Assembly: GCA_015711855.1 (NCBI GenBank)
Contig: JACVJF010000018.1
Coordinates: 1 to 35,940, forward strand
DNA: 35,940 nucleotides
DNA from: Candidatus Solincola quzhuomuensis
GTDB taxonomy: Bacteria; Actinomycetota; Geothermincolia; Geothermincolales; RBG-13-55-18
Direction: 5' to 3'
Shown: positions 6,946 to 17,376 of the stretch, in pieces
Numbering within the stretch: the first letter of the stretch is position 1
How the letters are laid out: each line of letters opens with the position of its first letter
Notes under the pieces: model-generated
The model's input: only the letters and a program-made list of their open reading frames with translations
What the model was told of the DNA's origin: nothing
Databases searched by the model: none
Program-made: the position numbers and the translations under genes

Positions 6946-8292
6946 TCAGATGAGCGCCGTAGCCACCAGCAGGTAAACGGCCAGGCCGAGCACGTCCATC
7001 AGAATGGCCAGAAAGGGCTCGGAAGCCTTGGAGGGATCCCTCTTCAACGCCTTCAGCAAGAGGGGAAGGGAGGCACCCACCAGGGCGGCGAAGATCACCG
7101 TGCAGCCCATGGCCAATCCCACCACTAGGCCGAGCCTGACGTTTTCCCGCATGGACCAGGCCACGGAGGATATGAAACCCCCGGCCAGGGCGGCGACGAC
7201 CATGCCGATGGCCAACTCTCCGGCCACGGTACGGAGGAAACGACGCCTCCCCTCTCCCTGCAGGATGTCCACGGACAGGCGCGTGGCGCTCTGGAGGGAA
7301 ACGATCCCTCCCATGGACAGTATGGCGGGTATGAAAAAGATGATCGCCAAATGTTTTCTCAGGACTTCCGATAGGGATCTGAGGATGCCGCCCGCCGCCA
7401 GCAACTCGAGGACCAACCCGATCAGAACCCAGGGCAGTCTACCCAGGAAAGCTCCCAAGAGGGGACGTTTCTCCAGCTCTTCCTCCGCTTCCCAACTTCC
7501 CACCAAACTGTAGATGTCCTCCTTGGCCTCCTCCTCGATCACGTCCATGACGTCGTCCACGGTCACGATCCCCAAGAGCTTTCCCGCCTCGTCCACCACA
7601 GGGACGGCTAGGAGGTCGTAGCGGTCGATGAGCGCGGCGACCCTCTCCTGGTCCTCATCCGGACGGACGGTGATGAGCTCCCGATGCATGATCTCCGACA
7701 CCGGCTGTTCCGGCCGGGCCACAATAAGTTCACGAAGCGAGCTCACCCCCACCAGGCGACCCTCCTCGTCCTGGAAATATACGTAATAGATCATCTCTAC
7801 CTGCTCCGGGACCTCGCGCAGCCTTTCCAGGACCTCTCCCACGGTCAAGGTGTGGCTGAGGACCATGGCCTCCGGGGTCATAAGCCCTCCGGCGGTCCGC
7901 TCGCCGTGTCGTAAAAGACCCTGGAGCTCCGCCGCCCGTGAGGGATCCAGCCCGGAGAGTATGGGCTCCGTCACCTTGGGCGGCAGATCGGCCAAGAGGT
8001 CCACGGCGTCGTCCGGGGGCATCTCGGCGATTATCCTCACCGCCACGTTCCTGGCCAGCCCCTTCATCACCTCCACCTGGCCGTCCTCGGACATCTCCAG
8101 GAGCGCGTCCGAGGACTCCTCCGCGTCCCAGACTCGAAAGATGCGCAACCTCTCCTCGTAGGGGATGCTCTCCAGGACCTCCGCGGCGTCGGCCGGCTGC
8201 AGCCCGTCCAGCAAGGCCAGGACGGCCTGCATCTTCCCCTGCGAAAGAAGATCGCTAACCGTCTCGCCCAGAATCCGGTTTCTCTCCTCCAT
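6946..8292 (-). CDS. mgtE: Magnesium transporter MgtE
   Basis: A 448-residue MgtE channel/transporter for Mg2+ in the cytoplasmic membrane. The order of domains is standard: an N-terminal alpha-helical domain (about 1-130, with LQPADAAEVLESI and MPPDDAVDLLADLP repeats), a CBS pair (about 135-255), a connecting helix, and a C-terminal membrane domain with about five segments (about 275-448). The membrane part holds the conserved IPAILSMGGIVSLQSATR and RLGLVVGLAMG stretches. The CBS and N domains sense cytoplasmic Mg2+ and gate the pore. The start ATG has AGAGGT ten bases upstream. It lies 36 bases after era. No M-box riboswitch fits in this short gap, so control probably comes from the protein itself. 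Confidence 0.95.
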   Translation of the reverse strand: MEERNRILGETVSDLLSQGKMQAVLALLDGLQPADAAEVLESIPYEERLRIFRVWDAEESSDALLEMSEDGQVEVMKGLARNVAVRIIAEMPPDDAVDLLADLPPKVTEPILSGLDPSRAAELQGLLRHGERTAGGLMTPEAMVLSHTLTVGEVLERLREVPEQVEMIYYVYFQDEEGRLVGVSSLRELIVARPEQPVSEIMHRELITVRPDEDQERVAALIDRYDLLAVPVVDEAGKLLGIVTVDDVMDVIEEEAKEDIYSLVGSWEAEEELEKRPLLGAFLGRLPWVLIGLVLELLAAGGILRSLSEVLRKHLAIIFFIPAILSMGGIVSLQSATRLSVDILQGEGRRRFLRTVAGELAIGMVVAALAGGFISSVAWSMRENVRLGLVVGLAMGCTVIFAALVGASLPLLLKALKRDPSKASEPFLAILMDVLGLAVYLLVATALI

Positions 8293-8328
8293 GCGGGCTT
8301 CGACCTCTTTGAACCCTCCCGAATTCCC

Positions 8329-9237
8329 TTAATATCCCATCCTCCGCACCAACTGGGGGCGTTTGGACCAGTCCTTCTCCACTTTGACCTGCAGGCGCAA
8401 ATAGACCTTCTCCCCCAGCAGAGGCTCTATCTCCTGACGGGCGCGCGTGCCGATCTCTTTGAGCATCCGGCCGCCCCTCCCGATGATGATGCCCTTCTGG
8501 GATTCCCTTTCCACGTATATGGTGGCCTCGATGTCCACTATGTCCGCGTCCTCCCTTTTCCCCATCTCCTCCACCACCACGGCCACGCTGTGGGGCACTT
8601 CCTCCCGGGTGAGGTGGAGAACCTTCTCCCGGATAAGCTCGGCTACGATGAAAGATACGGGTTGGTCCGTGATCATGTCCTCCGGATAATATTTCGGACC
8701 CTCAGGCAGCAGGTCCACGATGCGCTCGATGAGGGCGTGCACGTTCTCTCCCGTCTTGGCCGAGACGGGGATGATGTCTTTGAACTCGCCCAGCTTCTCC
8801 ACCACGGCCGTCTGGGCCTCCACCTGCTCGGGGGTCAAGCGGTCGATCTTGTTCAAGACCGCCACCACGGGAGTTTCCAAGTCGGCCAGTTCCCCGGCGA
8901 TGAAGAGGTCACCCCTCCCGATGACCTGGGTCCCGTCCAGCATGAAGACCACCACGTCCACCTCGGAAAGAGTTTCCCGCACCGCCTTGTTCAGCCGTTC
9001 TCCGAGGGCGTTGCGCGGCTTGTGAAATCCCGGCGTGTCCACGAAGATTATCTGGGCGTCTTCTCTTGTGAGTATGCATCTTATCTTGTTCCTGGTCGTC
9101 TGGGGTTTTTCGGATATGATGGCCACCTTTCGGTGCATGAGGTTGTTGAGTAGCGTGCTTTTCCCCACGTTCGGCCGTCCTATTATCCCCACGAAGCCGG
9201 AACGATAAGGGCTTTCCGTGTTCGCACCCTCTTCCAT
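8329..9237 (-). CDS. era: GTPase Era
   Basis: A 302-residue Era, a GTPase that binds the 3' end of 16S rRNA and helps assemble the small ribosomal subunit. The G motifs are clear: GRPNVGKST (G1), the switch region with QTTRNKIRCI, DTPGF (G3), NKIDRL (G4) and VSAKTGENV (G5). The C-terminal KH domain shows the IIGRGGRMLKEIG motif. The ATG follows a strong GGAGGAGGT. The gene lies about 140 bases after rodA and leads into mgtE. That gap has no gene I can support. Confidence 0.97.
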   Translation of the reverse strand: MEEGANTESPYRSGFVGIIGRPNVGKSTLLNNLMHRKVAIISEKPQTTRNKIRCILTREDAQIIFVDTPGFHKPRNALGERLNKAVRETLSEVDVVVFMLDGTQVIGRGDLFIAGELADLETPVVAVLNKIDRLTPEQVEAQTAVVEKLGEFKDIIPVSAKTGENVHALIERIVDLLPEGPKYYPEDMITDQPVSFIVAELIREKVLHLTREEVPHSVAVVVEEMGKREDADIVDIEATIYVERESQKGIIIGRGGRMLKEIGTRARQEIEPLLGEKVYLRLQVKVEKDWSKRPQLVRRMGY

Positions 9238-9375
9238 TTACCTCCTCCCGTCACCTCTGCCGTCCCCGTTTCGACGATCCCCAAAGGTGCCCTTTTCGGG
9301 AAGACCAGCTACCCCCATATCGAATCGCGAACCTTCCCGCAAGGGCGCTTTTCAGTTAGATGGAATAAATTACCA

Positions 9376-10551
9376 TCATATTTGCGAGAATCTCCTCATG
9401 TGGATGTTGGTAAGTAGACCAACGGCCGCCAAATTGACGATGAGGCTGGAGCCTCCATAGGAAATGAAGGGGAGCGGGATGCCAGTTATGGGCATGATCC
9501 CCATCGTCATGCCTATGTTCACGATGATCTGGAATGCCAACATGGTCACTATTCCCAGGGCGATCATGGTCCCGTAGAAATCGCGCGCGTTGTTGGCGAT
9601 GCGCATGCCCCTCCAAAGGAGATAACAGAAGGCACCGATGAGGACCATCGCCCCCAAAAGCCCCAACTCCTCCCCAACCACGGAAAAGACGAAGTCGGTG
9701 TGGTGGGCGGGAATGAACTTGAGGTTGGTCTGGGTGCCTTTAAGCAGGCCCTTTCCCACCAGCTGTCCCGACCCGATGGCTATCTTGGACTGCATGAGCT
9801 GGTATCCGGCGCCCTGGATGCTCTCCCCCTGCTTGAGAAAGGCGGTAAAGCGCTCCACCTGATAGTCGTGAAAGAGATGGAAGACGAAGCCCAGGGAGAA
9901 ACCCAGTATTCCCAGCCCCAAAAAACTCAGCCAGTAACGCATGCGGCAGCCTACCAGATAGAGCATCCCCAGGAGGATGGCGGTCAGGACGAGGGTGGTC
10001 CCCAGGTCCGGCTGCAGGAAGATAAAGAAAAGGAAGGGAAAGGCCCACAACACGGGTATCAGAAAGCTCCGGAAGGAAGCGGGATCGGCCTTGTTGTCGG
10101 AGAAGTAGTTGGCCAGGGCCAGGATGAGCACGAGCTTGCAGTACTCGGAAGGCTGAAAACTCAAGGGCCCCAGGGTTATCCATCTCTGGGCCCCCATGGC
10201 CTCCTCGGTAAGGAAGACCACCAGCAAGGCGAGGAGAAAGAACCCGTAGATGAAAGGCGTGGCCACCTTCAAGCGTCGGTAATCGAAGCTCAGCACGGCT
10301 CCCATCACCATCAGGCCCAAAAGAAGGTTCACAGCGGTCCGGACCACGTAATAGGTTGGGTTTTGCGGATGATCCGCCCTGGTGGCGCTGTATTGCACGA
10401 GCATCCCGAAGGCTATCAAGAAAAAGGTGATGGCCAGGAGCGACCAGTCCGCGTGGCGTACGGGCAACCCGCTCAGCCGGCGGGCCATCTCGTCGGACCT
10501 TCTCCTCTCGGTGACCTTGGGAGCCAGGACCCTCCCCAGACGGGTGGGCAC
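9376..10551 (-). CDS. rodA: Rod-shape peptidoglycan glycosyltransferase RodA (SEDS family)
   Basis: A 391-residue SEDS polytopic membrane protein that polymerises lipid II during side-wall elongation, paired with PBP2. About ten hydrophobic segments are visible after a basic N-terminus. Family blocks include the Q-rich loop WITLGPLSFQPSEYCKL, LQPDLGTTLV, and the C-terminal GIPLPFISYGGSSL, which is a SEDS hallmark. The start is GTG, with GGAGGT eight bases upstream. It follows mrdA by 16 bases, and this pairing with PBP2 and MreBCD says RodA rather than FtsW or SpoVE. Confidence 0.95.
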   Translation of the reverse strand: MPTRLGRVLAPKVTERRRSDEMARRLSGLPVRHADWSLLAITFFLIAFGMLVQYSATRADHPQNPTYYVVRTAVNLLLGLMVMGAVLSFDYRRLKVATPFIYGFFLLALLVVFLTEEAMGAQRWITLGPLSFQPSEYCKLVLILALANYFSDNKADPASFRSFLIPVLWAFPFLFFIFLQPDLGTTLVLTAILLGMLYLVGCRMRYWLSFLGLGILGFSLGFVFHLFHDYQVERFTAFLKQGESIQGAGYQLMQSKIAIGSGQLVGKGLLKGTQTNLKFIPAHHTDFVFSVVGEELGLLGAMVLIGAFCYLLWRGMRIANNARDFYGTMIALGIVTMLAFQIIVNIGMTMGIMPITGIPLPFISYGGSSLIVNLAAVGLLTNIHMRRFSQI

Positions 10552-10567
10552 GTTGCCTTACCTCCTT

Positions 10568-12517
10568 CTACTCGGTTACCGTGGCTTCCGGCTGCCCCGC
10601 GGGCAGTCCGAAGATATGCTCCAGGATGTGGCGGGCGATGGGGGCGGCTACCAGGCCTCCATGCCCCCCTTCCTCCACCATCACCACCACCACGAACTGC
10701 GGGTCGTTGGCCGGGGCGTAACAGGCGAACCAGGCGCAGGGCTGTTTTCCCTGCACCTCCGCCGTCCCCGTCTTCCCCGCCACGGGTATCTGCTGGACGG
10801 GGAAGCCGGCGAAGGCGCCGGCCGCCGTACCTCCCCTGGAAACTACCCCGGTCAGCGCGCTGCGGATGACATCCAGCTTGCCCTTGTCCACGTATATTCC
10901 CAGCTCGTTGTCCCGAACGGTTATGTCCCCCAGCTGCTGGGGCTGTATGGTGCTCACCTGTTCCCCCAAATAGGTGATGATCTCCTTCCCCACGTGGGGG
11001 CGGTAATAAGGACCGCGGTTGGCGATGGCCGCATATAAAGTGGCCAGCTGAAGTGGCGTGACCAGTATGTCGCCCTGTCCCACCGCCAGGTTGACCGTGT
11101 CTCCCGGATACCACCTCTGATAATCCGGGTTCCCCTGGTTGAACTCCCATTTCCACTGCGGCGTGGGGACCCTACCCTCGAATTCGTGGGGGAGGTCCAC
11201 TCCCGTGGTTCTTCCCAGGCCCGACAGGCGGGCATAATCCTGCAGGCGGGTAACCCACCCCTCCCGGTTCCTGTTCTCGTAAAACGCGTAACCCAATTCA
11301 TAGAAGACGACGTCGCAGGACTGGATGATGGCTCCGATGAAGTTGATGGATCCGTGCGTCCCCCAACAGGTCTTGGGAAACTGCTGGAACTCGCCCCGGT
11401 TGAAAACGTGCCGGCAAAGGAAAGTGGAGGAAGCGGCGACCAGCCCTTCCTGCAGGGCGGCCATGGCGGTAACCACCTTGAAGGTGGAGCCCGGCGGGTA
11501 CTGACCCACGATGGCCCGGTTGTTGAGGGGATAGTTGTTGCGCGGGTCGTTGAGCTCGGCCCATTCTCTTTCGTCGATGCCCCCCACGAAATCTTCCAGG
11601 TTGAACGTGGGCTCGCTGGCCATGGCCAGTATCTCTCCCGTGCGGGGGTCGAGGACCACCGCCGCTCCCGCCGGGGCCACGTAATTCTTGCCTCTCTCTC
11701 TGTCGAAATAAGTGCGGGCCCTGGCCATTCCCTCGCGGAGGTGGCGCTCCACCGCCCTCTGCAAATCCTTGTCCAGGGTAAGAACCAGGGTCTTTCCCGG
11801 ATTCCGTTCCTCGCGGCCCACTTCCCGGAGGGGCATGCCCCTGGCGTCCACCTCCATGATCACCTTACCGTCCACGCCCCTCAAGATGTCCTCGTAATAG
11901 GCCTCCACGCCGGACGTGCCCACGATGTCCCCCGCCTTATAGCCCTTGTCCCTGAGCACCTCCAGCTGTTCCTCGGAGATCTCCCCGAGGTAACCCAGAA
12001 CGTGCGCCGCCAGGGTCTCGTCGCCTTCGGGGTATTCGCGAACCGGCATCTTCTCCGCCAATACCCAAGGATAGTCCCTTTGCCTCTCGGATATGAAGAA
12101 ATAGACCTGTGGATCCACGTCCTTCCTTATGAGGACGGGTTTGTGGGGTTGCACGTCCTTCCCCTGCAGCTTGCCCATGATCTCCTCGGCGGTCATCCCC
12201 AGCATGGCTCCCAGGCGAGCGGCTTCCTCTTCTTTTTTCTCCAGTTTCTCGAACTCCGTGGGCAGGACGTAGATGGAAAGGGCCCAGCGGTTTCCCACCA
12301 GCATCTGGTAATTCCTGTCCAATATCTTTCCCCGGGAGGCTTCCAGAGGGATCTCCCGGATGCGGTTGCCCTCCGCCAGGGCTCGGTAGCGGTCCCCTTG
12401 AACCACCTGCAAGAACCACAGTCTCACCACCAGAACCGCCACCATCACGGCGACGATCATCACGAAAAGGGTGTAGCGGTGGACCATCGCTCCCTTCTGC
12501 TGTGGGTTGACGGGCAC
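10568..12517 (-). CDS. mrdA: Penicillin-binding protein 2 (elongation transpeptidase)
   Basis: A 649-residue class B penicillin-binding protein that cross-links peptidoglycan in the elongasome. It has one N-terminal membrane anchor (about residues 15-37), a dimerisation/pedestal domain opening with ASRGKILDRN, and a C-terminal transpeptidase domain. The catalytic motifs are STFK (Ser344, Lys347), SCD at 400-402, which is the SxD form found in PBP2, and KTGT (582-585). The start is GTG behind GGGGTGGA. It lies 15 bases after mreD and 16 before rodA, so all belong to one operon. Its neighbours separate it from the division enzyme PBP3/FtsI. Confidence 0.96.
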   Translation of the reverse strand: MPVNPQQKGAMVHRYTLFVMIVAVMVAVLVVRLWFLQVVQGDRYRALAEGNRIREIPLEASRGKILDRNYQMLVGNRWALSIYVLPTEFEKLEKKEEEAARLGAMLGMTAEEIMGKLQGKDVQPHKPVLIRKDVDPQVYFFISERQRDYPWVLAEKMPVREYPEGDETLAAHVLGYLGEISEEQLEVLRDKGYKAGDIVGTSGVEAYYEDILRGVDGKVIMEVDARGMPLREVGREERNPGKTLVLTLDKDLQRAVERHLREGMARARTYFDRERGKNYVAPAGAAVVLDPRTGEILAMASEPTFNLEDFVGGIDEREWAELNDPRNNYPLNNRAIVGQYPPGSTFKVVTAMAALQEGLVAASSTFLCRHVFNRGEFQQFPKTCWGTHGSINFIGAIIQSCDVVFYELGYAFYENRNREGWVTRLQDYARLSGLGRTTGVDLPHEFEGRVPTPQWKWEFNQGNPDYQRWYPGDTVNLAVGQGDILVTPLQLATLYAAIANRGPYYRPHVGKEIITYLGEQVSTIQPQQLGDITVRDNELGIYVDKGKLDVIRSALTGVVSRGGTAAGAFAGFPVQQIPVAGKTGTAEVQGKQPCAWFACYAPANDPQFVVVVMVEEGGHGGLVAAPIARHILEHIFGLPAGQPEATVTE

Positions 12518-12532
12518 GGTTTATCCACCCCT

Positions 12533-13039
12533 TCAGAACATCATGACCCTCTCCTCCACCCCGGCGAACCTTCCCAGGACGGGGTAGACCACCAGGGTGA
12601 GCACGGCGTTGTAGAGGGCTAGGCCGGCGATGATCCCGAAGCTGAAAGGCGGCCTGTTCTCCAGGCCCACCACGGTCCAGGCGGCGAACTTGATGAGCTC
12701 GTGGAGGACGGTGCCTAAAAAGACGGTCAACATGGGCCAGAAAACGGACTTGGAGACAATACGCTCCTTGAGCTCTCCCGCGAAATAGCCGATGACCGTC
12801 TTGGCAAATGCTCCCACCCCCAGCACGGTGGTGGTGAAGACGTCCTCCAGGAGCCCTCCCCAGAACCCGAACAGCGTTCCCCGACTGGGCCCCTCGAAAA
12901 GGGCCCAGCATATGGCGGCCACCAGCATGATGTCCGGCTTCACGCTTCCTATGCTCATCTCCCCCGCCACCCCTACCTGCAGGAGCAGGACCACGAGGAC
13001 TATGACGGCGAAGACCAGTCGGCGGCGGGCTATGCTCAC
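12533..13039 (-). CDS. mreD: Rod-shape-determining membrane protein MreD
   Basis: A 168-residue hydrophobic protein with about five membrane segments and the usual MreD features: an early SVKPDIMLV block followed by EGPSRGTLFGFWGGLLEDVF. It belongs to the elongasome and bridges MreC and the RodA-PBP2 pair. The start codon is GTG and overlaps the mreC stop (GTGA), so translation is coupled. The length is typical. Confidence 0.93.
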   Translation of the reverse strand: MSIARRRLVFAVIVLVVLLLQVGVAGEMSIGSVKPDIMLVAAICWALFEGPSRGTLFGFWGGLLEDVFTTTVLGVGAFAKTVIGYFAGELKERIVSKSVFWPMLTVFLGTVLHELIKFAAWTVVGLENRPPFSFGIIAGLALYNAVLTLVVYPVLGRFAGVEERVMMF

Positions 13040-13905
13040 AGGTTTTTCCCTCCTTCAGCCACCCCGGGAACGGTGGTCGGAGGCGGCGAGACCACCACCA
13101 TGACCTTATCCAGGCGGGTTAGGTTAGCTCGAGGTTCGATGATGATTCCCACCGAGAGGTCCGCCTGCTTCTCCCCTATCTCCGTGATCACTCCGATGGG
13201 GATGCCCGCGGGGCAGGTTCCCCCCATCCCCGAGGTGACCACCACGTCCCCCGTTTTCACGTCAGCGTCCAGGTTGAGGAGCTCGAGATGCACCTTGCCT
13301 CCCCCCTCTCCCCGAAGCACGCCTATCTCCGCGTTCCGCTGCAGTTTGGCCCCCACCGCACTGCTGTCGTCGGTGATGAGCTGGACCACCGAGGATTGGG
13401 AAGTGCAGAGGATGATCCTACCCACCAGGGAGCCGTCCTCGCTTAAAACGGCCATATACTCCCGAAGCCCGTCCGAGTAGCCGGCGTCGATGATGATGGT
13501 CTGTTCCCATACGTCGGGGTTGGTCCCAATGACGTCCACCACCAGGAATTCAAGCTCGGGGTACTCCTCCTTCACGGCGATCATCCGCCGGAGCGCATCG
13601 TTCTCGCGCCGGATCTCCTCCAGTTCGTGGATGCGTTCCTCCAGGTTCTTCACTTCCTCTCGGAGCCGGTCCCTCTCTCCTCTGGCCCTGCCCAAATCGA
13701 CCAGAAACCCTACGCCGTTGCGCACCGGGCTGAGGACCTTGCTCACCCCTTTCTGGAGAGGGGAGATGACATCCATGAAGAACCTCTGCATCCGGTGAAA
13801 AAGGCCGTTGTCGCTCTCGCGGGAGTAGACGGTGACCAAAAGGACGCAGACGATGACCAGCGTGACCATCAGGTAGCGTTGTCTTCGATTGCGTCTTTCC
13901 AGCAT
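13036..13905 (-). CDS. mreC: Rod-shape-determining protein MreC
   Basis: A 289-residue bitopic protein. After a basic start comes one membrane segment (about 10-27). A periplasmic/extracytoplasmic coiled coil follows (about 75-110, ERDRLREEVKNLEERIHELEE), then two beta-barrel domains with the conserved stretches GTNPDVWEQTIIIDAG, DDSSAVGAKLQ and GDVVVTSGMGGTCPAGIPIG. MreC scaffolds the cell-wall elongation machinery and activates PBP2. It lies 17 bases after mreB and overlaps mreD. Confidence 0.95.
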   Translation of the reverse strand: MLERRNRRQRYLMVTLVIVCVLLVTVYSRESDNGLFHRMQRFFMDVISPLQKGVSKVLSPVRNGVGFLVDLGRARGERDRLREEVKNLEERIHELEEIRRENDALRRMIAVKEEYPELEFLVVDVIGTNPDVWEQTIIIDAGYSDGLREYMAVLSEDGSLVGRIILCTSQSSVVQLITDDSSAVGAKLQRNAEIGVLRGEGGGKVHLELLNLDADVKTGDVVVTSGMGGTCPAGIPIGVITEIGEKQADLSVGIIIEPRANLTRLDKVMVVVSPPPTTVPGVAEGGKNL

Positions 13906-13922
13906 GACTTCTCATCCCCGGG

Positions 13923-14978
<1,056 letters not shown>

Positions 14979-15024
14979 TTAACGGCCCGAAGGCCGCTAT
15001 TTGTTCGCAACTACATCAAAAGTA

Positions 15025-15035
15025 ATTTTAGCACA
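15025..15035 (-). promoter_or_regulatory. Extended -10 promoter for mreB
   Basis: On the minus strand this reads TGTGCTAAAAT, an extended -10 (TG-n-TAAAAT) with no clear -35. It would start transcription about 65 bases before the mreB start and drive the mre-mrd-rodA operon. The identical 11-mer stands before murI. Confidence 0.5.
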
Positions 15036-15153
15036 TGAACCGGAAAGTCCACTTTCCATCCATCCACCTCACCCGGCCCAAGGCCTTTTGCTGCTCCCCA
15101 TCGAGCCGCTAAATGGCAGGCGTTGGGCCCACCTTGAGGGTTTCCCGAAAGGT

Positions 15154-15588
15154 TCACGTCCCCTCCCCGGCAAGCTCCGGGAAGAAGAGACCGACCTCCC
15201 GAGCGGCGCTCTCCGGACCGTCCGAGCCGTGCACGAGATTTCGGGTTATCTCCACTCCGTAATCGCCCCGGATTGTGCCCGGCGGCGCCTCTAGGGGATT
15301 GGTGGGGCCCATGACCTTGCGCACCAGGGTGATGGCCTTCTCCCCTTCCAGGACCATGGCCACCACCTTCCCGGAGGTGATGAAGTCCAACAGCTCCGGA
15401 TAGAAGGGCTTGTCCGCGTGCTCGGCGTAGTGGCGCGACGCCAGCTCCTCGTCCACGTCGAGCATGCGCATAGCCACGATGCGCAAGCCTAACCTCTCAA
15501 AGCGGGAGATTATCTCCCCCACCAGTCCCCTTTCCACTCCGTCTGGTTTCACCAGGACCAGGGTTCTCTCCGCTACCATGATCACCAT
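15154..15588 (-). CDS. ndk: Nucleoside diphosphate kinase
   Basis: A 144-residue Ndk that balances nucleoside triphosphates by phosphate transfer through a histidine. The phosphohistidine is His120 in RNLVHGSDG, and other family blocks are [23 protein letters not shown] and [19 protein letters not shown]. Three starts are possible behind the one GGAGG site: ATG at 15588 (3-base spacing), GTG at 15585 (6 bases) and ATG at 15579 (12 bases). I give the longest. It follows folC by about 170 bases. That gap holds an inverted repeat, GGTACCG/CGGTACC (15715-15751), whose role is unclear. Confidence 0.96.
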   Translation of the reverse strand: MVIMVAERTLVLVKPDGVERGLVGEIISRFERLGLRIVAMRMLDVDEELASRHYAEHADKPFYPELLDFITSGKVVAMVLEGEKAITLVRKVMGPTNPLEAPPGTIRGDYGVEITRNLVHGSDGPESAAREVGLFFPELAGEGT

Positions 15589-15757
15589 CTTCCTCCGTAT
15601 TCCTTTCCCGTCGACCTAAGTTGGTTTCGCCGTCTCACCGGTTGCACGCGCCACCCGGGCCGTTCTCTCCACGGCACGGATATCCTTTCATCCATGTTAT
15701 AGGATTAGGATGCCGGTACCGACCCCAGGACCCCAGGCCGGGCACGGTACCGTATCC

Positions 15758-17071
15758 CTACCCCGGTCGCAGTCCCATAGCCGTCCGCGCCTCTCCCACG
15801 GTGTAGAGGGAACCCGTGACGCAGACCATGTCCGTTACCGCCGCCAGGGTTCGCCCGAACCTTACCGCCTCGCCGATGTCCTCCACCACCACGCAATCGT
15901 AACCCATGCTCCTGACCGCAGCCGCGAGCCTCCTCGCCGGCATGGCCCTCTCCTCGTGGCTCTGAGTGACCACTACCGTATCCGCCAGGGGGAGCAACTT
16001 CCGGAGCACATTGCGCACGTCCTTGTCCTCCAGCATGCCTATGACCAAGACAAGCCTGTCGTAGTCCAGGTCGTTGCGGATGACCTGCGCCAGCTTGGCC
16101 GCCCCGTCGGGGTTGTGAGCACCGTCCAGAAGGACCAGGGGATGCAGGGAGACCACCTCCAGCCTCCCCGGGGAGGTCACCCGGGAAAGCCCCGTTTCCA
16201 CTTCCGTTGGGGAGAGGTTTAAGGCCGAGCCCGCGAAGGCCTCGCAGGCAGCCACGGCGCAGGCGGCGTTCACTGCCTGGTGCTCCCCCAGGAGGGGCAG
16301 GAAGAGATCGCCGTATTCCCGGAAAAGGCCGCGTATGCCTATGGCCTGACCGATCTTGCCCGTGTCCACCCCGTAGGAGATCTGGTATATTAGCTGGAAA
16401 TCCTTCCCATAGAGCTTTAGGGCGCATTCCTTTTCCGCGCAAGCGGCCGCCACCACCTCCATGCTGCCCGGATGGGATACCGCGGAGATCACCGTGCTCC
16501 CTTCCTTGACGATCCCCGCCTTCTCGTAGGCAATCCTTTCCAGGGTGTCCCCCAGCTCCGCCATGTGGTCGAAGGCCACGCCGGTGATCACCTGCACCGG
16601 GGACCTCACCAGATTGGTCGCGTCCCACCTCCCTCCCAGACCCACTTCGATGACTCCCAGGTCTGCCTTCCGGCGGGCGAAGTAAAGGAAAGCCATGGCC
16701 GTGGTCACCTCGAAATAGGTCAGGGGGTCGCCGGTTTCGGCGTCGGTCTCCTCCACGGAGGGGATGATCTTTTCCAGGAGGGAGGCGAACTCCGCCTCCG
16801 ACACCAGGCGTCCGTCCACGCAAATGCGCTCGGTGACGCTCTGCAGATGGGGCGAGGTGTAACGGGCCACCCTTCTTCCGCCGACCCCCAAGATGGAAGC
16901 GATCATGCGCGCCGTGGAAGTCTTCCCGTTGGTCCCCGTGATGTGGATGGAAGGATAGGCGGTCTGCGGGTCATCCAGCTTGGAGAGGAGAAGCCGGATG
17001 CGTTCCAGGCCCGGTTTTATGCCGAACCTCGCCCGCCTGTTCAAGTACTCCTCGGCTTCCCTAAAATCCAT
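15758..17071 (-). CDS. folC: Bifunctional folylpolyglutamate / dihydrofolate synthase
   Basis: A 437-residue Mur-ligase-like enzyme that adds glutamate to dihydropteroate and to folates, using ATP. The P-loop GTNGKTS is at 46-52, followed by YTSPHLQSVTERI, FEVTTAMAF, the GLGGRWDATN segment, and DGAHNPDGA in the C-terminal domain. The ATG at 17071 gives a family-typical N-terminus (MDFREAEEYLNRRARFGIKPG). But the base next to this ATG is the edge of an inverted-repeat element, and no Shine-Dalgarno sequence precedes it. A TTG at codon 10 has GAGGAG three bases upstream and might serve instead. Its usual partner valS ends 334 bases upstream, across the element. Confidence 0.95.
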   Translation of the reverse strand: MDFREAEEYLNRRARFGIKPGLERIRLLLSKLDDPQTAYPSIHITGTNGKTSTARMIASILGVGGRRVARYTSPHLQSVTERICVDGRLVSEAEFASLLEKIIPSVEETDAETGDPLTYFEVTTAMAFLYFARRKADLGVIEVGLGGRWDATNLVRSPVQVITGVAFDHMAELGDTLERIAYEKAGIVKEGSTVISAVSHPGSMEVVAAACAEKECALKLYGKDFQLIYQISYGVDTGKIGQAIGIRGLFREYGDLFLPLLGEHQAVNAACAVAACEAFAGSALNLSPTEVETGLSRVTSPGRLEVVSLHPLVLLDGAHNPDGAAKLAQVIRNDLDYDRLVLVIGMLEDKDVRNVLRKLLPLADTVVVTQSHEERAMPARRLAAAVRSMGYDCVVVEDIGEAVRFGRTLAAVTDMVCVTGSLYTVGEARTAMGLRPG

Positions 17072-17100
17072 AAGGGGTCAGGTCTTGAATTTTGATACCC
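17072..17100 (+). repeat. Left terminal inverted repeat
   Basis: It begins AAGGGGTCAGGTC and ends GATACCC. Its first base follows the folC start codon directly. It is a perfect reverse complement of the right end. Confidence 0.95.
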
Positions 17101-17376
17101 TAACGGGTATCCCAATCCTACAAGGAAATCTCAACCTATCTTCAACAGGGGCGATCTTACAATCGCTCTTGATCGACGCGGGTTAGATATTCTCACCTAG
17201 ATTCCATACACCTTACAAATCTCAGATTATAAAATATAAAACCAACCCTTGCGACTCACGAATTGGCCGTCCTCTATATTTCAATCCCAGCCCGCAATGA
17301 GCCCACAAGAGATGATTAGACCAGAGTCTGCAAATCACAGCCGAAAGACGCAGTCCATGCATGCATATACCTAAGG

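Noticed and set aside
9700-12622. Long plus-strand frames over rodA and mrdA
   Set aside because: They are antisense to well-supported genes and show low-complexity, His/Pro/Gly-rich translations typical of shadow frames.
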